DNA from: Pseudomonadota bacterium
GTDB lineage: Bacteria; Pseudomonadota; Alphaproteobacteria; Rhizobiales; Xanthobacteraceae
Assembly (NCBI GenBank): GCA_023423415.1
Contig: JAFAFP010000100.1
Coordinates: 1-64,000 of the forward strand
DNA length: 64,000 nt
Reading direction: 5' to 3'
Shown: positions 1-9,092 of the stretch, piece after piece
How positions within the stretch are numbered: position 1 is the stretch's first letter
Layout: each line of letters starts with the position of its first letter
Made by a program: the position numbers and the translations under genes
The notes under the pieces: generated by a model
What the model was told of the DNA's origin: nothing
The model's input: only the letters and a program-made list of their open reading frames with translations
The model's database searches: none

Positions 1-528
1 GCGCTGGTCGCCAGCGTCACGCCCAATTCGCCCGCCGGCAAGGCCGGGCTGAAGAGCGGTGACGTGATCGTCTCGATCGACGGGCAAACCGTCGATGACC
101 AGAACGGGTTTGAGTATCGCTTCGGCCTGCGTCCGCTCGGCGGCAATGCGAAGGTCGGTTTGCTGCGCGGCGCAAATGAGACGGTCATCGCCGTCGCTTT
201 GCAGACAGCGCCGGAACGTCCGCGCGAGGAGATCGTCATCAAGGCGAGGTCGCCATTGTCAGGGGCGAAGGTCGGCAATCTGTCGCCGGCGCTCGCGGAC
301 GAATTGCGGCTCGATCCCACGACGGAAGGCGTTGTCGTGCTTGAGATTGCGGGCGGTTCGCCGGCGCAGCGGCTCGGGTTCCAGCGTGGCGATGTGGTGC
401 TCGCGGTCAACGAAAAGAAGGTCGGGACTAGCAAGGAACTGGAGAAAGTGACCCGCGATCAGAACCGCATGTGGCAGATCACCATCCTGCGCAACGGCCG
501 TCAGGTGACGGCGCAATTCGGGGGATGA
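1..528 (+). CDS. Deg/HtrA-type periplasmic serine protease, C-terminal PDZ part (5' end outside window)
   Basis: The reading frame is open from base 1 and ends at a TGA at 526-528, so only the last 175 residues are present. Two PDZ modules are visible: one around residues 5-65 (AGLKSGDVIVSIDGQ, then GLRPLGG) and a second around 95-165 (PAQRLGFQRGDVVLAVNEKKV). This tandem-PDZ tail is that of DegP/DegQ/DegS-type trypsin-like proteases, which degrade or chaperone misfolded envelope proteins in the periplasm. The catalytic domain would lie upstream. The stop overlaps the rarA start (ATGA), so the two are probably cotranscribed and translationally coupled. The family call is firm; which Deg paralogue it is cannot be decided here. 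Confidence 0.9.
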   Translation, partial: ALVASVTPNSPAGKAGLKSGDVIVSIDGQTVDDQNGFEYRFGLRPLGGNAKVGLLRGANETVIAVALQTAPERPREEIVIKARSPLSGAKVGNLSPALADELRLDPTTEGVVVLEIAGGSPAQRLGFQRGDVVLAVNEKKVGTSKELEKVTRDQNRMWQITILRNGRQVTAQFGG

Positions 529-1859
529 CACCGCGCGCACCGCAGGGCGGCCCGAACCTGTTCACGGCAGCGGGACTGGACAAGAATGCGCCGCGTCCGC
601 TGGCCGACCGGCTGCGCCCGCAAAAGCTGTCCGAGGTTGTCGGCCAGGATCATCTGCTCGGTCCCGACGGCACGCTGACGCGGATGCTGGAGACGCGCTC
701 GCTCGGTTCGCTCGTGTTCTGGGGGCCGCCTGGCACCGGCAAGACCACGGTTGCCCGTCTGCTGGCGCAGACGACCGACCTGCATTTCGAGCAGATCTCG
801 GCGATTTTCAGCGGCGTTGCCGACCTGAAGAAGGTGTTCGAGCAAGCGCGCGCCCGCCGCGAAAGCGGGCAGGGCACGCTGCTGTTCGTCGACGAGATTC
901 ACAGGTTCAATCGGGCGCAGCAGGATTCCTTCCTGCCGGTGATGGAGGACGGCACCATCGTCCTTGTCGGCGCGACCACCGAAAATCCGTCATTCGAATT
1001 GAATGCGCCGCTGCTCTCTCGTGCGCGGGTGCTGGTGTTCCGCTCGCTCGATGAAGTGGCGATCGAGAAGCTGCTGTCGCGCGCCGAAGAGATCGAAGGC
1101 AAGCCGTTGCCGCTTGATGCGAATGCGCGCGCGCTGCTGATCCGTATGGCCGATGGTGACGGTCGCGCATCGCTGACACTCGTCGAGGAGGTCTGGCGCG
1201 CTGCGCGTGCTGGTGAAATTTTCGACGAAGCCGGGCTGCAGAACATCGTGCAACGGCGCGCTCCGATCTATGACAAGGGGCAGGAGGGGCACTACAACCT
1301 GATCTCGGCCTTGCACAAATCCGTGCGTGGCTCCGATCCTGACTCCGCGCTCTATTATCTCGCGCGCATGTTCGATGCCGGCGAGGATCCCCTCTACATT
1401 GCGCGGCGTGTCGTTCGCATGGCTATCGAAGATGTCGGTCTTGCCGATCCGCAGGCACTGGTGATCTGCAATGCCGCGAAGGACGCCTATGATTTTCTAG
1501 GGAGCCCCGAAGGCGAACTCGCCATCGCGCAAGCCGTAATCTATGTCGCGACCGCTCCGAAATCGAATGCTGCTTATATGGCCTATGGCGCGGCGATGCG
1601 GACGGCCAAGGAGCACGGCTCGCTGCTGCCGCCCAAGCACATCCTCAATGCGCCGACGCGTCTGATGAAGGATGAGGGTTATGGCCGAGGCTATGCCTAT
1701 GATCATGATGCGCCGGACGCGTTCTCGGGCCAGAATTATTTTCCTGACGGGTTGCCGCGTCAGACCTTCTACGATCCGCCGGAACGCGGTTTTGAGCGGG
1801 AAATCCGCAAACGGCTTGATTACTGGGCGAAGCTGCGTAAGGAGCGCAATGCGCCTTAG
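525..1859 (+). CDS. rarA: RarA/MgsA replication-associated recombination ATPase
   Basis: This 444-residue AAA+ ATPase acts at stalled replication forks and is related to the clamp-loader and RuvB families. It has a Walker A motif (GPPGTGKTT) near residue 65, a Walker B motif (LLFVDEIHRFN) near 120, sensor GATTENPSFELN and the RarA C-terminal domain (HYNLISALHKSVRGSDPDSALYY, then the tail LPPKHILNAPTRLMK). The ATG at 525 overlaps the stop of the Deg gene and gives the expected family length; an in-frame start 18 codons upstream would lie inside the protease gene and is less likely. Pairing of a deg gene with rarA is common in this bacterial group, from memory. Confidence 0.96.
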   Translation: MTPRAPQGGPNLFTAAGLDKNAPRPLADRLRPQKLSEVVGQDHLLGPDGTLTRMLETRSLGSLVFWGPPGTGKTTVARLLAQTTDLHFEQISAIFSGVADLKKVFEQARARRESGQGTLLFVDEIHRFNRAQQDSFLPVMEDGTIVLVGATTENPSFELNAPLLSRARVLVFRSLDEVAIEKLLSRAEEIEGKPLPLDANARALLIRMADGDGRASLTLVEEVWRAARAGEIFDEAGLQNIVQRRAPIYDKGQEGHYNLISALHKSVRGSDPDSALYYLARMFDAGEDPLYIARRVVRMAIEDVGLADPQALVICNAAKDAYDFLGSPEGELAIAQAVIYVATAPKSNAAYMAYGAAMRTAKEHGSLLPPKHILNAPTRLMKDEGYGRGYAYDHDAPDAFSGQNYFPDGLPRQTFYDPPERGFEREIRKRLDYWAKLRKERNAP

Positions 1860-2112
1860 CGTTCTTTACTCTTTCTTGTTGTGACGGTGAAGGCAAAGCC
1901 AAGGATTCCTTAATCCTAGGGTCGAGCGAAGGCCGGCCGTCACAAATCAGCTTTGTTCTCAGGGAACAGTTACAGACAATTGAATATCGTATTCTGAGAC
2001 GATGTGCATTTACTGATGGTCTGCGCAACCATTGTTCTCGCGCTGTGACAAATTGAGACTGTGTATCTGCGGGGTGACGTAGAAATTGGACGAATCTATT
2101 TCCAGGATAACG

Positions 2113-3294
2113 ATGGCCTTGATCGGGCCCGGTATTCTCTGCGTGTTTGGGCTCGCTTTCCTGTGGGTCTGGGTCATCGAGAAAAAACGTCACTATCTGT
2201 TGCTGCTTGCGGCCGCGCCACCCCTGTTTGCCCTAGGCGTTGTGATTCACGCTTTTTTCTGGCCGAACAATGCCGGTCAGAATGCGTTGTTGGTGGGGCT
2301 CCTCTACACCCTGGCGGTACTGCTCGCAGCTGAGGCGATCGTTCGCCGGTCAGGCAAACGGCTGGGTCTCGCGCTCGATGGCGCGATCCTCGCTGCGATC
2401 ATGGGCGCGATGTGGTACTTCGCCTATGTCTCGCCGAACCTGCTGATGCGTATCTACATCCAGAATTTCGGATATGGCCTCGTCTTTCTCCTGGCGGCTT
2501 TTCATCTTACGCCATTGATGCGTGGCAAGCGCATCGATCGCATCCTTTTCTGGGTGCTTCTTGCCTTTGCGCTGCAATTCTTCATCCGAACCAGCATGAC
2601 GGTCGGGCCGGATGTGCCAACCAGCCTGACGGCTTTCTTCGATTCTGTTTTCTGGCATGCGCTCCATTTGTCGCTGGCGGTTCTAGGTGCCGGACTTGCA
2701 ACGGCCGTCCTCATGGCGGCGTTGTCCGATGCAATCGATGATCTACGTCAGGAGCGTGACATCGACGGATTGACCGGCGTTCTCAATCGGCGGGCTTTCG
2801 AAGACCGTGCTTCGGTGATCGTTATGGATGCGACGCAAGCCCCCTGTGCGCTGATTGCCTGCGACCTCGACTATTTTAAGGAGATCAACGATCGTTTCGG
2901 ACATGCCGTCGGCGACGATATTTTAAGGGCCTTCGGCGATCTGCTCCGCGCGACGGTCCGGGCGTCGGATCCTGTTGGCCGGATCGGTGGCGAGGAATTT
3001 GCCATTTTGATGCGCGGTGCAACGCTAAGCGATGCCTATCGAGTTGCCGAACAGCTGCGCGTCGATTGGTCGAAGACGGAATTCGCCTCTCGTCCGGCCG
3101 ATTTCCGCGTGACGGCCAGTTTTGGTGTCGCTGAGGCCAAGCCGGACGACGGCTTGTTCGAACTTCTCGAACACGCGGACAAGCGATTGTATCAGGCCAA
3201 GGCGATGGGCCGGAATCAGACGGTTTCCGGCGATGACGCTTCGATCCCGACGTCCGCTCCGCATCGGGCGCGGCGCGCCGCGAACTCGCGCTGA
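2113..3294 (+). CDS. Membrane-anchored diguanylate cyclase (GGDEF)
   Basis: The protein has 393 residues. The first ~215 contain about seven hydrophobic segments forming an N-terminal membrane sensor of unknown type. A GGDEF domain follows, starting at DIDGLTGVLNRRAFE. The active-site loop reads GGEEF, which is catalytically competent. An RxxD motif (RASD) sits five residues before it, the position of the c-di-GMP inhibitory I-site, so product inhibition is expected. No EAL domain is present. The ATG at 2113 has an AGGA sequence at a suitable distance; a TTG at 2086 is an alternative. It would make c-di-GMP in response to a membrane signal. The gene stands alone, convergent with the nitrilase. 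Confidence 0.9.
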   Translation: MALIGPGILCVFGLAFLWVWVIEKKRHYLLLLAAAPPLFALGVVIHAFFWPNNAGQNALLVGLLYTLAVLLAAEAIVRRSGKRLGLALDGAILAAIMGAMWYFAYVSPNLLMRIYIQNFGYGLVFLLAAFHLTPLMRGKRIDRILFWVLLAFALQFFIRTSMTVGPDVPTSLTAFFDSVFWHALHLSLAVLGAGLATAVLMAALSDAIDDLRQERDIDGLTGVLNRRAFEDRASVIVMDATQAPCALIACDLDYFKEINDRFGHAVGDDILRAFGDLLRATVRASDPVGRIGGEEFAILMRGATLSDAYRVAEQLRVDWSKTEFASRPADFRVTASFGVAEAKPDDGLFELLEHADKRLYQAKAMGRNQTVSGDDASIPTSAPHRARRAANSR

Positions 3295-3388
3295 CGCGGT
3301 CCAGAAGCGACTCCGTGAAAGACGTAACGGCCGTGCAGATGGAGTCGCTGCGTAAAAGGCTGCCGTGTTTCCGGGCGTGTATGCGTAG

Positions 3389-4510
3389 CTACCGCTCCGC
3401 CAACGTTGCATCGACAAGCGCTTCCACCCGCGCTGGTTCGACGCCATGCCTCTCCGCGGATTCGGCGAGGAAACGCTGCGGAGCATTTTCAAGCGAAGAC
3501 TGGAACGTCACAATCCGTTCGCGGCTGGGTGCGTGGTCGCTGACCATCAGCCGCACGAGGTCCGGGCGAGAATAGTGCCCTGTGGTGTCGATGATTGCTT
3601 TCCAGGCCTTGATCATCCAGGCCTGCAATTCGCCATACACGATCTGTGGTCCCTCGGCGGGTCCGGCGAGAGGAATACCGAGCGGGGCAATGACGGATGA
3701 GCCACCACGGGCGTAACGGATGTTCATCTTGCCCTTGTGCGGGAAATCATCCGGGATGTCGCTCTCATCGATGATGCCGCAGGCCGACACCACGAAGGCG
3801 CCTGCCTCCAGTGCGTGCGCGCGGACCGAGGCATGGCCCCAGAACGAGCTGTGATCTCCATCCCATTCTTCCAGTTCTGGCCCCGTATGCAGCGCGAACG
3901 CGCCGGGGAAGACGGCAACATGGATTTCCTCGCCGAGGCCGATCATTGCGGCGCGCATCAATGTCATCAGATGCTCACCGCAAATCAGGCCGCCGATGCG
4001 GCCGATGTCGGTCTCGAACACCCGCAGGTCCGATGCGTCGCCCTGGCCCCAGAACAGGCGTTCGGTGAATGTCGGCATGGTCTTGCGATGGCGCCCCATC
4101 AGACGACCCTGACGATCGAAGAAGAGGAGACAGTTATAGATGGTGCTCACCTCGGGACGCGGATCGATCTCGTTACAGCCCATCACCACATAGGCGCCGG
4201 CTTTCGCGGCGGCGGCGCCGAGCCGTTCGGTATCCTCGCTGGGCGCAAGCACCGCTGCATCTCGAAACGCGATGCGGCCGCCGGCCCAGCTTTGCAGCGG
4301 TGAATCCCACCCTTCGGTCCAGTACGGATAGCCTGCGAGCCAGACCTCGGGAAAGACGATGAGGTCGGCTCCAGCGGCCGCGGCCTCGGCGATATGCGCT
4401 TCCGCTCGCGCCAGTGACGCCTCTTTGTCGAGAAAGCGCGGGGCTTTCTGAATGATCGCGACCTTCACAGTCTCGCGTCCACCAAGGACGGGCTTCTTTC
4501 CGACGGCCAT
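3389..4510 (-). CDS. Nitrilase (carbon-nitrogen hydrolase superfamily)
   Basis: The 373-residue protein has the complete nitrilase catalytic set: Glu55 in IVFPE, Lys143 in HRKTMPT and the nucleophile Cys177 in GGLICGEH. Length and the aromatic stretch WLAGYPYW fit true nitrilases (nitrile to carboxylate plus ammonia) better than the shorter amidases or NAD-synthetase-type members. The residue after the catalytic Cys is Gly rather than the Trp found in many nitrilases. A purine-rich AAGGGG lies ahead of the ATG. It is divergent from an AraC-type gene 110 bp away, as for several known nitrilase genes. The substrate cannot be read from the sequence. Confidence 0.9.
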   Translation of the reverse strand: MAVGKKPVLGGRETVKVAIIQKAPRFLDKEASLARAEAHIAEAAAAGADLIVFPEVWLAGYPYWTEGWDSPLQSWAGGRIAFRDAAVLAPSEDTERLGAAAAKAGAYVVMGCNEIDPRPEVSTIYNCLLFFDRQGRLMGRHRKTMPTFTERLFWGQGDASDLRVFETDIGRIGGLICGEHLMTLMRAAMIGLGEEIHVAVFPGAFALHTGPELEEWDGDHSSFWGHASVRAHALEAGAFVVSACGIIDESDIPDDFPHKGKMNIRYARGGSSVIAPLGIPLAGPAEGPQIVYGELQAWMIKAWKAIIDTTGHYSRPDLVRLMVSDHAPSRERIVTFQSSLENAPQRFLAESAERHGVEPARVEALVDATLAER

Positions 4511-4620
4511 GGCAATGCCCCTTGCGCTGGTGCCAATCTTGCCTGATCATCTTGCCGTCCGGTCGGCATCGGGTCTTGCACCAGGCGGTCATGCAATCTT
4601 GATCGAGCGGGACATTCAGG

Positions 4621-5568
4621 ATGCAACAGACAGCGACGGTTCTCGCAGCATCAACGGATACGCTCCCGCTTGCGGAGCGGTTTTCGTATTGGGCCGATGT
4701 TGTCGCGCAGACGTTCGTTCCGCTGGAATGCGACACGCCGATGCGCCGGGATTTTTCCGGCAGCATCCGCCATCGGCAGATCGGATGCATCGGGATTACC
4801 GATGTTCGCGCCTCGGCGCAGTGCGTGCGACGCACACGAACCATGATCGGACGGGCGCCGAGCGATGATCTGATCGTCGTCGTTCATATCGAGGGGCTTT
4901 GCAATGTCGGCCAGAATGAGAAGGCCGCGCTGTTGCAGCACGGCGACGGCGCGATCGTGTCGGCCGATGAGACCTATTTTTTCGATTTTCCGGTGGCATT
5001 CCGGCAACTCGTGCTGAAAGTCCCGCGTCCGCTTGTGCGCGATGCGCGCGCAGGTGAGGTCGGGCGTGCCATTCGTCTCGGCTCCGGTTCGGCCCATCTT
5101 CTGCGCCACCTGGCGATGGCCTCGCTCGACGAACCGGATGCTCTCTCGGAAGTGGAAGAGGTTGGAGCGGAACGGGCCTTCGCGGAGTTGCTCACGTCGG
5201 CCGCGACACCGCCGTTGGCGCAAAAGACGCAACGCGATGCAGATTCAGTGCGCTATGCGTCGGCGCTGGCTTTCATCCGGCGCAATTTGACAATGTCCGA
5301 TTTGAACCCAGCGGTTGTCGCCGCACATGTCGGATTGTCGCGGCGAAGTCTGGCGCGGCTGTTTGCGCTGCGCGGGCAAACCATAGAGCGTTCGATCTGG
5401 TCGCTTCGTCTTGAAGGAGCGAAAGATGACTTGGCCGATCCCCGGCTCAAGGAGCGATCGGTGACCACCATCGCATTCTCATGGGGCTTCAACGATGCCG
5501 CGCATTTCAGTCGCAGCTTCCTGAGTGCTTATGGTATGACGCCGACACAATTTCGCGCCAAGACATAG
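4621..5568 (+). CDS. AraC-family transcriptional regulator, probable nitrilase regulator
   Basis: The protein has 315 residues. The N-terminal ~190 form the ligand-binding region of the AraC_binding_2 type (FSYWADVVAQTFVPLE), seen in NitR/FeaR-like regulators. The last ~100 are the double helix-turn-helix domain (VVAAHVGLSRRSLARLFALRG and SVTTIAFSWGFNDAAHFSRSF, ending GMTPTQFR). It is transcribed away from the nitrilase gene from a shared 110 bp intergenic region. By analogy with nitR-nitA pairs it probably activates the nitrilase in response to a nitrile or product; this role is inferred from position and subfamily. A small secreted protein gene follows after 5 bp and may be cotranscribed. 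Confidence 0.92.
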   Translation: MQQTATVLAASTDTLPLAERFSYWADVVAQTFVPLECDTPMRRDFSGSIRHRQIGCIGITDVRASAQCVRRTRTMIGRAPSDDLIVVVHIEGLCNVGQNEKAALLQHGDGAIVSADETYFFDFPVAFRQLVLKVPRPLVRDARAGEVGRAIRLGSGSAHLLRHLAMASLDEPDALSEVEEVGAERAFAELLTSAATPPLAQKTQRDADSVRYASALAFIRRNLTMSDLNPAVVAAHVGLSRRSLARLFALRGQTIERSIWSLRLEGAKDDLADPRLKERSVTTIAFSWGFNDAAHFSRSFLSAYGMTPTQFRAKT

Positions 5569-5573
5569 CATCG

Positions 5574-5921
5574 ATGCTGCGCTTCATCCTTGTTGTAACC
5601 GTGCTCCTGACAGGCGGTGGTACGGCGTCTGCAAACGATCCCTTCATTGGGCGCTGGTCCATCGATCCGTCAGGCTGCGCAGTCGCAGGACACACAGCGG
5701 CAACCACGCCCCTGGTTCTGACCGATCACTCCGTATCCTGGTTCGCATCGTTCTGTACGATCAAGAAGTCGTACCGGATCGGTGAGGGCCTGTATCTGCA
5801 GGCCCAGTGTTCGCGCGAAGGGAAGACGCGTGTGATGCCGATCGGTTTGCATCTCAAAGGCCGTCATCTCGCGGTGACCTGGGATCAGACGGCGGCGGGT
5901 GAGATGCAGCGCTGTCCTTGA
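5574..5921 (+). CDS. Small secreted protein of unknown function
   Basis: The 115-residue protein starts with a typical Sec signal peptide (MLRFILVVTVLLTGGGTASA, cleavage probably before NDPFIGRW). The mature part is a compact ~95-residue domain beginning FIGRWSIDPSGC, like the lead-in of small lipocalin-like or beta-sandwich periplasmic proteins. It holds four Cys (SGC, FC, AQC and the final MQRC), so two disulfides are possible. The ATG lies 5 bp after the AraC gene stop, indicating cotranscription. I do not recognise a named family. Confidence 0.72.
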   Translation: MLRFILVVTVLLTGGGTASANDPFIGRWSIDPSGCAVAGHTAATTPLVLTDHSVSWFASFCTIKKSYRIGEGLYLQAQCSREGKTRVMPIGLHLKGRHLAVTWDQTAAGEMQRCP

Positions 5922-5955
5922 TATGGCCGCGACGGCGAGCGGGGTATCGTCTGGA

Positions 5956-5987
5956 CGATCATGCGCGGGGCGGCCCGCGCATGATCG
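5956..5987. terminator. Hairpin terminator between convergent genes
   Basis: Perfect 14-bp inverted repeat (CGATCATGCGCGGG, loop GCGG, complementary arm), followed by ATTT on the + strand. It lies exactly between the convergent ends of the secreted-protein gene (5921) and the esterase gene (5994), so it can serve both directions. Confidence 0.75.
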
Positions 5988-5993
5988 ATTTGG

Positions 5994-6860
5994 TTACTTC
6001 ACGCTTCTGACGAAATCCAGAAGCGGGGCGGTCAGTGATGTGTCGGTCGTGCCGATCGCATAGCCGATCGAGATGTGGCTATGACCGGCCGGCGCAAGTG
6101 TGCGCGGCTTGCCGCCGGGTGCATTCGCCATCGCGGTGACGAGCGCTTCGAATTGCGTGATGAACGGCGGCGGCTCCAGCTCGGCGTGAACGACCAGCGA
6201 TGGAATATCGAGCTTGCGCAGGCCGTCGATTGGTGAGCGTGAGGCATAAAGCGACGCATCACTGCCGACATACGACTGGTAATTCTCCGTAAGGGGGAAT
6301 GTCGTCATGTCGTAGATGCCCGACATCAGGATCAGGCCGGCGAGGCCGTGCCCGTTCGGGCCATGGAATTGCGGCATGGCGGCGTAGGTGCCGACATGGG
6401 TGGCGCCGGCCGAATGGCCAAACAGCACGATATGCGCCGGATCACCGCCATATTGGGCGATATTGTCCACGACCCAGCGCACCGCGGCGCCGACATCGGC
6501 CGCGCCGGCCGGCCATAGGCCGTCCGGCGCAAGGCGATAGGTCACGTTGACGCCGATCAGGCCGTTGCGCGCCGCCCAGAGCGGAATGTTGTCGTAAAAC
6601 GGCGAGCCGGCCGTGTGCTTGTTGCCGCCGGTGAACCCGCCGCCATGAACGAAAATGAGAACCGGCTTTGTTCCGCTCGCGCCATCGGGGGCGAAGATGT
6701 CCAGCCGGTTGCGGCCAGCCGGCCCATACTGGATGTCCCGCGTGATCGTCACACCGGGGTACGGCTCCTTGTCGTGCAGTGGTGCATAGACGGCGCCCGT
6801 TTTGACGGGGTCGATGACGCGGCCGATGGCGGCGATCTGTTCGGTGATTTCAGGGGACAT
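5994..6860 (-). CDS. Alpha/beta hydrolase, esterase/lipase of the HGGG (HSL-like) type
   Basis: A 288-residue alpha/beta hydrolase. The oxyanion-hole motif HGGG is at residues 72-75 and the nucleophile elbow GHSAG places the catalytic Ser at 150. A His near residue 260 (PAGHSH) completes the triad with an acidic residue, probably around 227 in VVHAELEP. There is no signal peptide, so it is cytoplasmic. The pattern fits short-chain carboxylesterases and arylformamidase-like enzymes; the substrate is unknown. It is transcribed away from the pseudouridine synthase gene, and the intergenic region is 132 bp. Confidence 0.88.
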   Translation of the reverse strand: MSPEITEQIAAIGRVIDPVKTGAVYAPLHDKEPYPGVTITRDIQYGPAGRNRLDIFAPDGASGTKPVLIFVHGGGFTGGNKHTAGSPFYDNIPLWAARNGLIGVNVTYRLAPDGLWPAGAADVGAAVRWVVDNIAQYGGDPAHIVLFGHSAGATHVGTYAAMPQFHGPNGHGLAGLILMSGIYDMTTFPLTENYQSYVGSDASLYASRSPIDGLRKLDIPSLVVHAELEPPPFITQFEALVTAMANAPGGKPRTLAPAGHSHISIGYAIGTTDTSLTAPLLDFVRSVK

Positions 6861-6992
6861 GGAGCGTGAACCTCGGAACCGTCTGGCGGAAAGGCCGTTG
6901 GCAGATAGCGCAGAACGTCATGCACCTCAATGCGATGCCGGCCCGTCGATGAAGTTTCGCTTTCGGCAAACAGTTTGTGCTAAGGCGCGGCC

Positions 6993-8990
6993 ATGACAAC
7001 GCGCCGCCCCCCATCGAAACAGGACCGTCGCCCCGTAGGGGCCCGGTCACGTAACTCCTCGCGTCCACAGAAGGGGCGTCCGCATACGCGCCACGCGGAT
7101 TCGGATGAACGTGGTCAATCCGACGAGCGCAAATCGCCCAGGCGCAAAGTCTCCGGGCCTCGCTTCTCCGAGAGCGGGCGGCCTGAGCGGCCGCATTCGG
7201 AGCGCAAGTTTTCTGAGCGCAAGTTTTCTGAGCGTAAGTCATCGGAGCGTAAGTCATCCGAGCACAGACCTTCTGAGCATAGGCGCAGTGGGGATGAGCG
7301 TTCGGAACGCAGATTTTCCGAGCGCAACAATTCCGAAGGCAGACCCTCCAAATTCAAGCGTTCCGAAGCAAGTCAATCCGAATCCCGACATCCGGATTCG
7401 ATGTTCCGCGAGGACAAGAGAACGTTCACCGATCGCAACCCCCGCGGTCGTAGAGCGGAGAACCGCGACCGTTTCGATGATCGCAAGCCGTCCAGGCACA
7501 AATTCTCCGAGCCTCGTTTCTCTGAGAGCGAACGCTCTGAGCGCCCGCATGCAGAGCGCCGGCCTTCGGATCGCAAACCGTCCGAACGCAGATTTTCTGA
7601 GCATCGGCGCAGGGACGATGAGCGTGCAGAACGCAACTACTCTGAACGCAACGCGTCCGAAGGCAGAAACACCAGGTTCAAACGGTCTGAAGGACGGCCG
7701 TCCGAAGCCAGGCATCCGGAGTTCAGGTCCCGCGAGGACAGAGGAGCCGCGGATCGCAAGCCGCGCGGTCGTACGCCGGATGATCGCGGTTACGCCGATC
7801 GGAAGCCGTCAGGCCGCAAACCGAGCGACCGCAAGTTCGGAGATCGCAAACTCGGGGACCGCAAGTTTGCGGATCGTGACCGGCGGGACCATCGGACTGC
7901 GGATCGCAAGCCGTTCGAAGGACGTCAGCCCGAGCGACGATACGCCGAGGAGAATTCCGATCGGCCGCGTGCCGTCGACGAAGCCACAGAGACCCAACTG
8001 AGTGCGGCTGTCCAGACGGTGGTCGTGACGCCGGACGAGAACGACATGCGCGTCGACCGCTTCCTCGAGGCGCGGTTTGCCGGACTGTCATTCAGCCACA
8101 TCCAGCGCATCATCCGCAAAGGACAATTGCGGGTAGACGGCAAGCGCGTCGAGCCCAAGGACCGGCTTGAAGCCGGACAGACCGTCCGTATTCCGCCGCT
8201 GCGCCTCGATCCGGAAAAGCCGCGGCCCGAGAGCGGAAAGGACGAAGAGACGCGCACGTTCCTCAAGTCCATCACGCTGTACGAAGACGATGACGTGATG
8301 GTGTTGAACAAGCCCGCCGGCCTTGCCGTGCAGGGCGGCTCCGGCACCACGCGCCATATCGACGGCATGCTGGGCGTGATCCGCACCAAGGACGGCCAGC
8401 GTCCCCGCCTGGTGCACCGGCTCGACAAGGATACCGCGGGCTGTTTGCTGATCGCGAAATCGCGTTTCGCGGCCGCCGCGCTGGCCAAGACCTTCCGTTC
8501 GCGCTCGGCGCGCAAGATCTATTGGGCGCTGGTGCCAGGCGTTCCCAAGCCGAAGCAGGGGCGTATCTCAACCTTCCTCGCCAAGGAGGAGCGTGAGGAC
8601 GATTCCGTCATGCGCGTCGCCCAGCATGGCGAGGAGGGCGCGAGCCACGCCATCACTTACTATGCGGTGGTGGAGACGGCAGCGGCGCGCCTGGCTTGGT
8701 TGTCACTCAAGCCTGTGACTGGACGCACCCACCAGTTGCGCGTGCAGCTTGCCCACATCGGCCACCCGATCGTCGGCGATCCGAAATACTTCAACATCGA
8801 GAACTGGGAGCTGCCGGGCGGCATTCAGCAGCGTCTGCATCTGCTCGCGCGGCGAATTGCGGTCCCGCATCCGCGCGGCGGCGTGATCGATGCGACAGCG
8901 CCGCTACCGCAGCACATGCAGCAGAGCTGGAACCTGATCGGGCTGGAGGCCGGCCGTTACGATCCGATCGAGGACGCGCCGGAAGAGTGA
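6993..8990 (+). CDS. RluC/RluD-family 23S rRNA pseudouridine synthase with a ~340-residue repetitive basic N-terminal extension
   Basis: The 665-residue protein has a conventional core: an S4 RNA-binding domain (about 352-400, DMRVDRFLEARFAG) and a pseudouridine synthase domain (about 430-650) with the catalytic Asp478 in HRLDKDTAG, plus GRTHQLRVQL and GHPIVGDPKY. It should isomerise uridines in 23S rRNA. Residues 1-340 are an unusual low-complexity tract of (S/R/K)(E/D)R-type repeats such as SERKFSERK, and contain a ~118-residue unit present twice (GPRFSESGRPERPH from 55, EPRFSESERSERPH from 173). Usual family members are 300-330 residues. The ATG at 6993 is the first in frame; a shorter protein starting near the S4 domain has no good ATG until within the core. 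Confidence 0.92.
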   Translation: MTTRRPPSKQDRRPVGARSRNSSRPQKGRPHTRHADSDERGQSDERKSPRRKVSGPRFSESGRPERPHSERKFSERKFSERKSSERKSSEHRPSEHRRSGDERSERRFSERNNSEGRPSKFKRSEASQSESRHPDSMFREDKRTFTDRNPRGRRAENRDRFDDRKPSRHKFSEPRFSESERSERPHAERRPSDRKPSERRFSEHRRRDDERAERNYSERNASEGRNTRFKRSEGRPSEARHPEFRSREDRGAADRKPRGRTPDDRGYADRKPSGRKPSDRKFGDRKLGDRKFADRDRRDHRTADRKPFEGRQPERRYAEENSDRPRAVDEATETQLSAAVQTVVVTPDENDMRVDRFLEARFAGLSFSHIQRIIRKGQLRVDGKRVEPKDRLEAGQTVRIPPLRLDPEKPRPESGKDEETRTFLKSITLYEDDDVMVLNKPAGLAVQGGSGTTRHIDGMLGVIRTKDGQRPRLVHRLDKDTAGCLLIAKSRFAAAALAKTFRSRSARKIYWALVPGVPKPKQGRISTFLAKEEREDDSVMRVAQHGEEGASHAITYYAVVETAAARLAWLSLKPVTGRTHQLRVQLAHIGHPIVGDPKYFNIENWELPGGIQQRLHLLARRIAVPHPRGGVIDATAPLPQHMQQSWNLIGLEAGRYDPIEDAPEE

Positions 8991-9092
8991 GAGTTCGCCG
9001 CAGGGCGGACCTGAAACGCCCGTCGCGCGTTCCTATATGGAGGAGGTTCTGGGTGGAACCTCATCCTTAAAGCTTCACCGCAAGAGTTTTGG

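Noticed and set aside
7105..8001. Long open frames in other frames and on the other strand across the repetitive 5' part of the pseudouridine synthase gene (e.g. 298 codons on +)
   Set aside because: They arise from the low-complexity, stop-poor repeat composition; the in-frame protein continues into a clear S4/pseudouridine synthase core, whereas the others have no recognisable domain.
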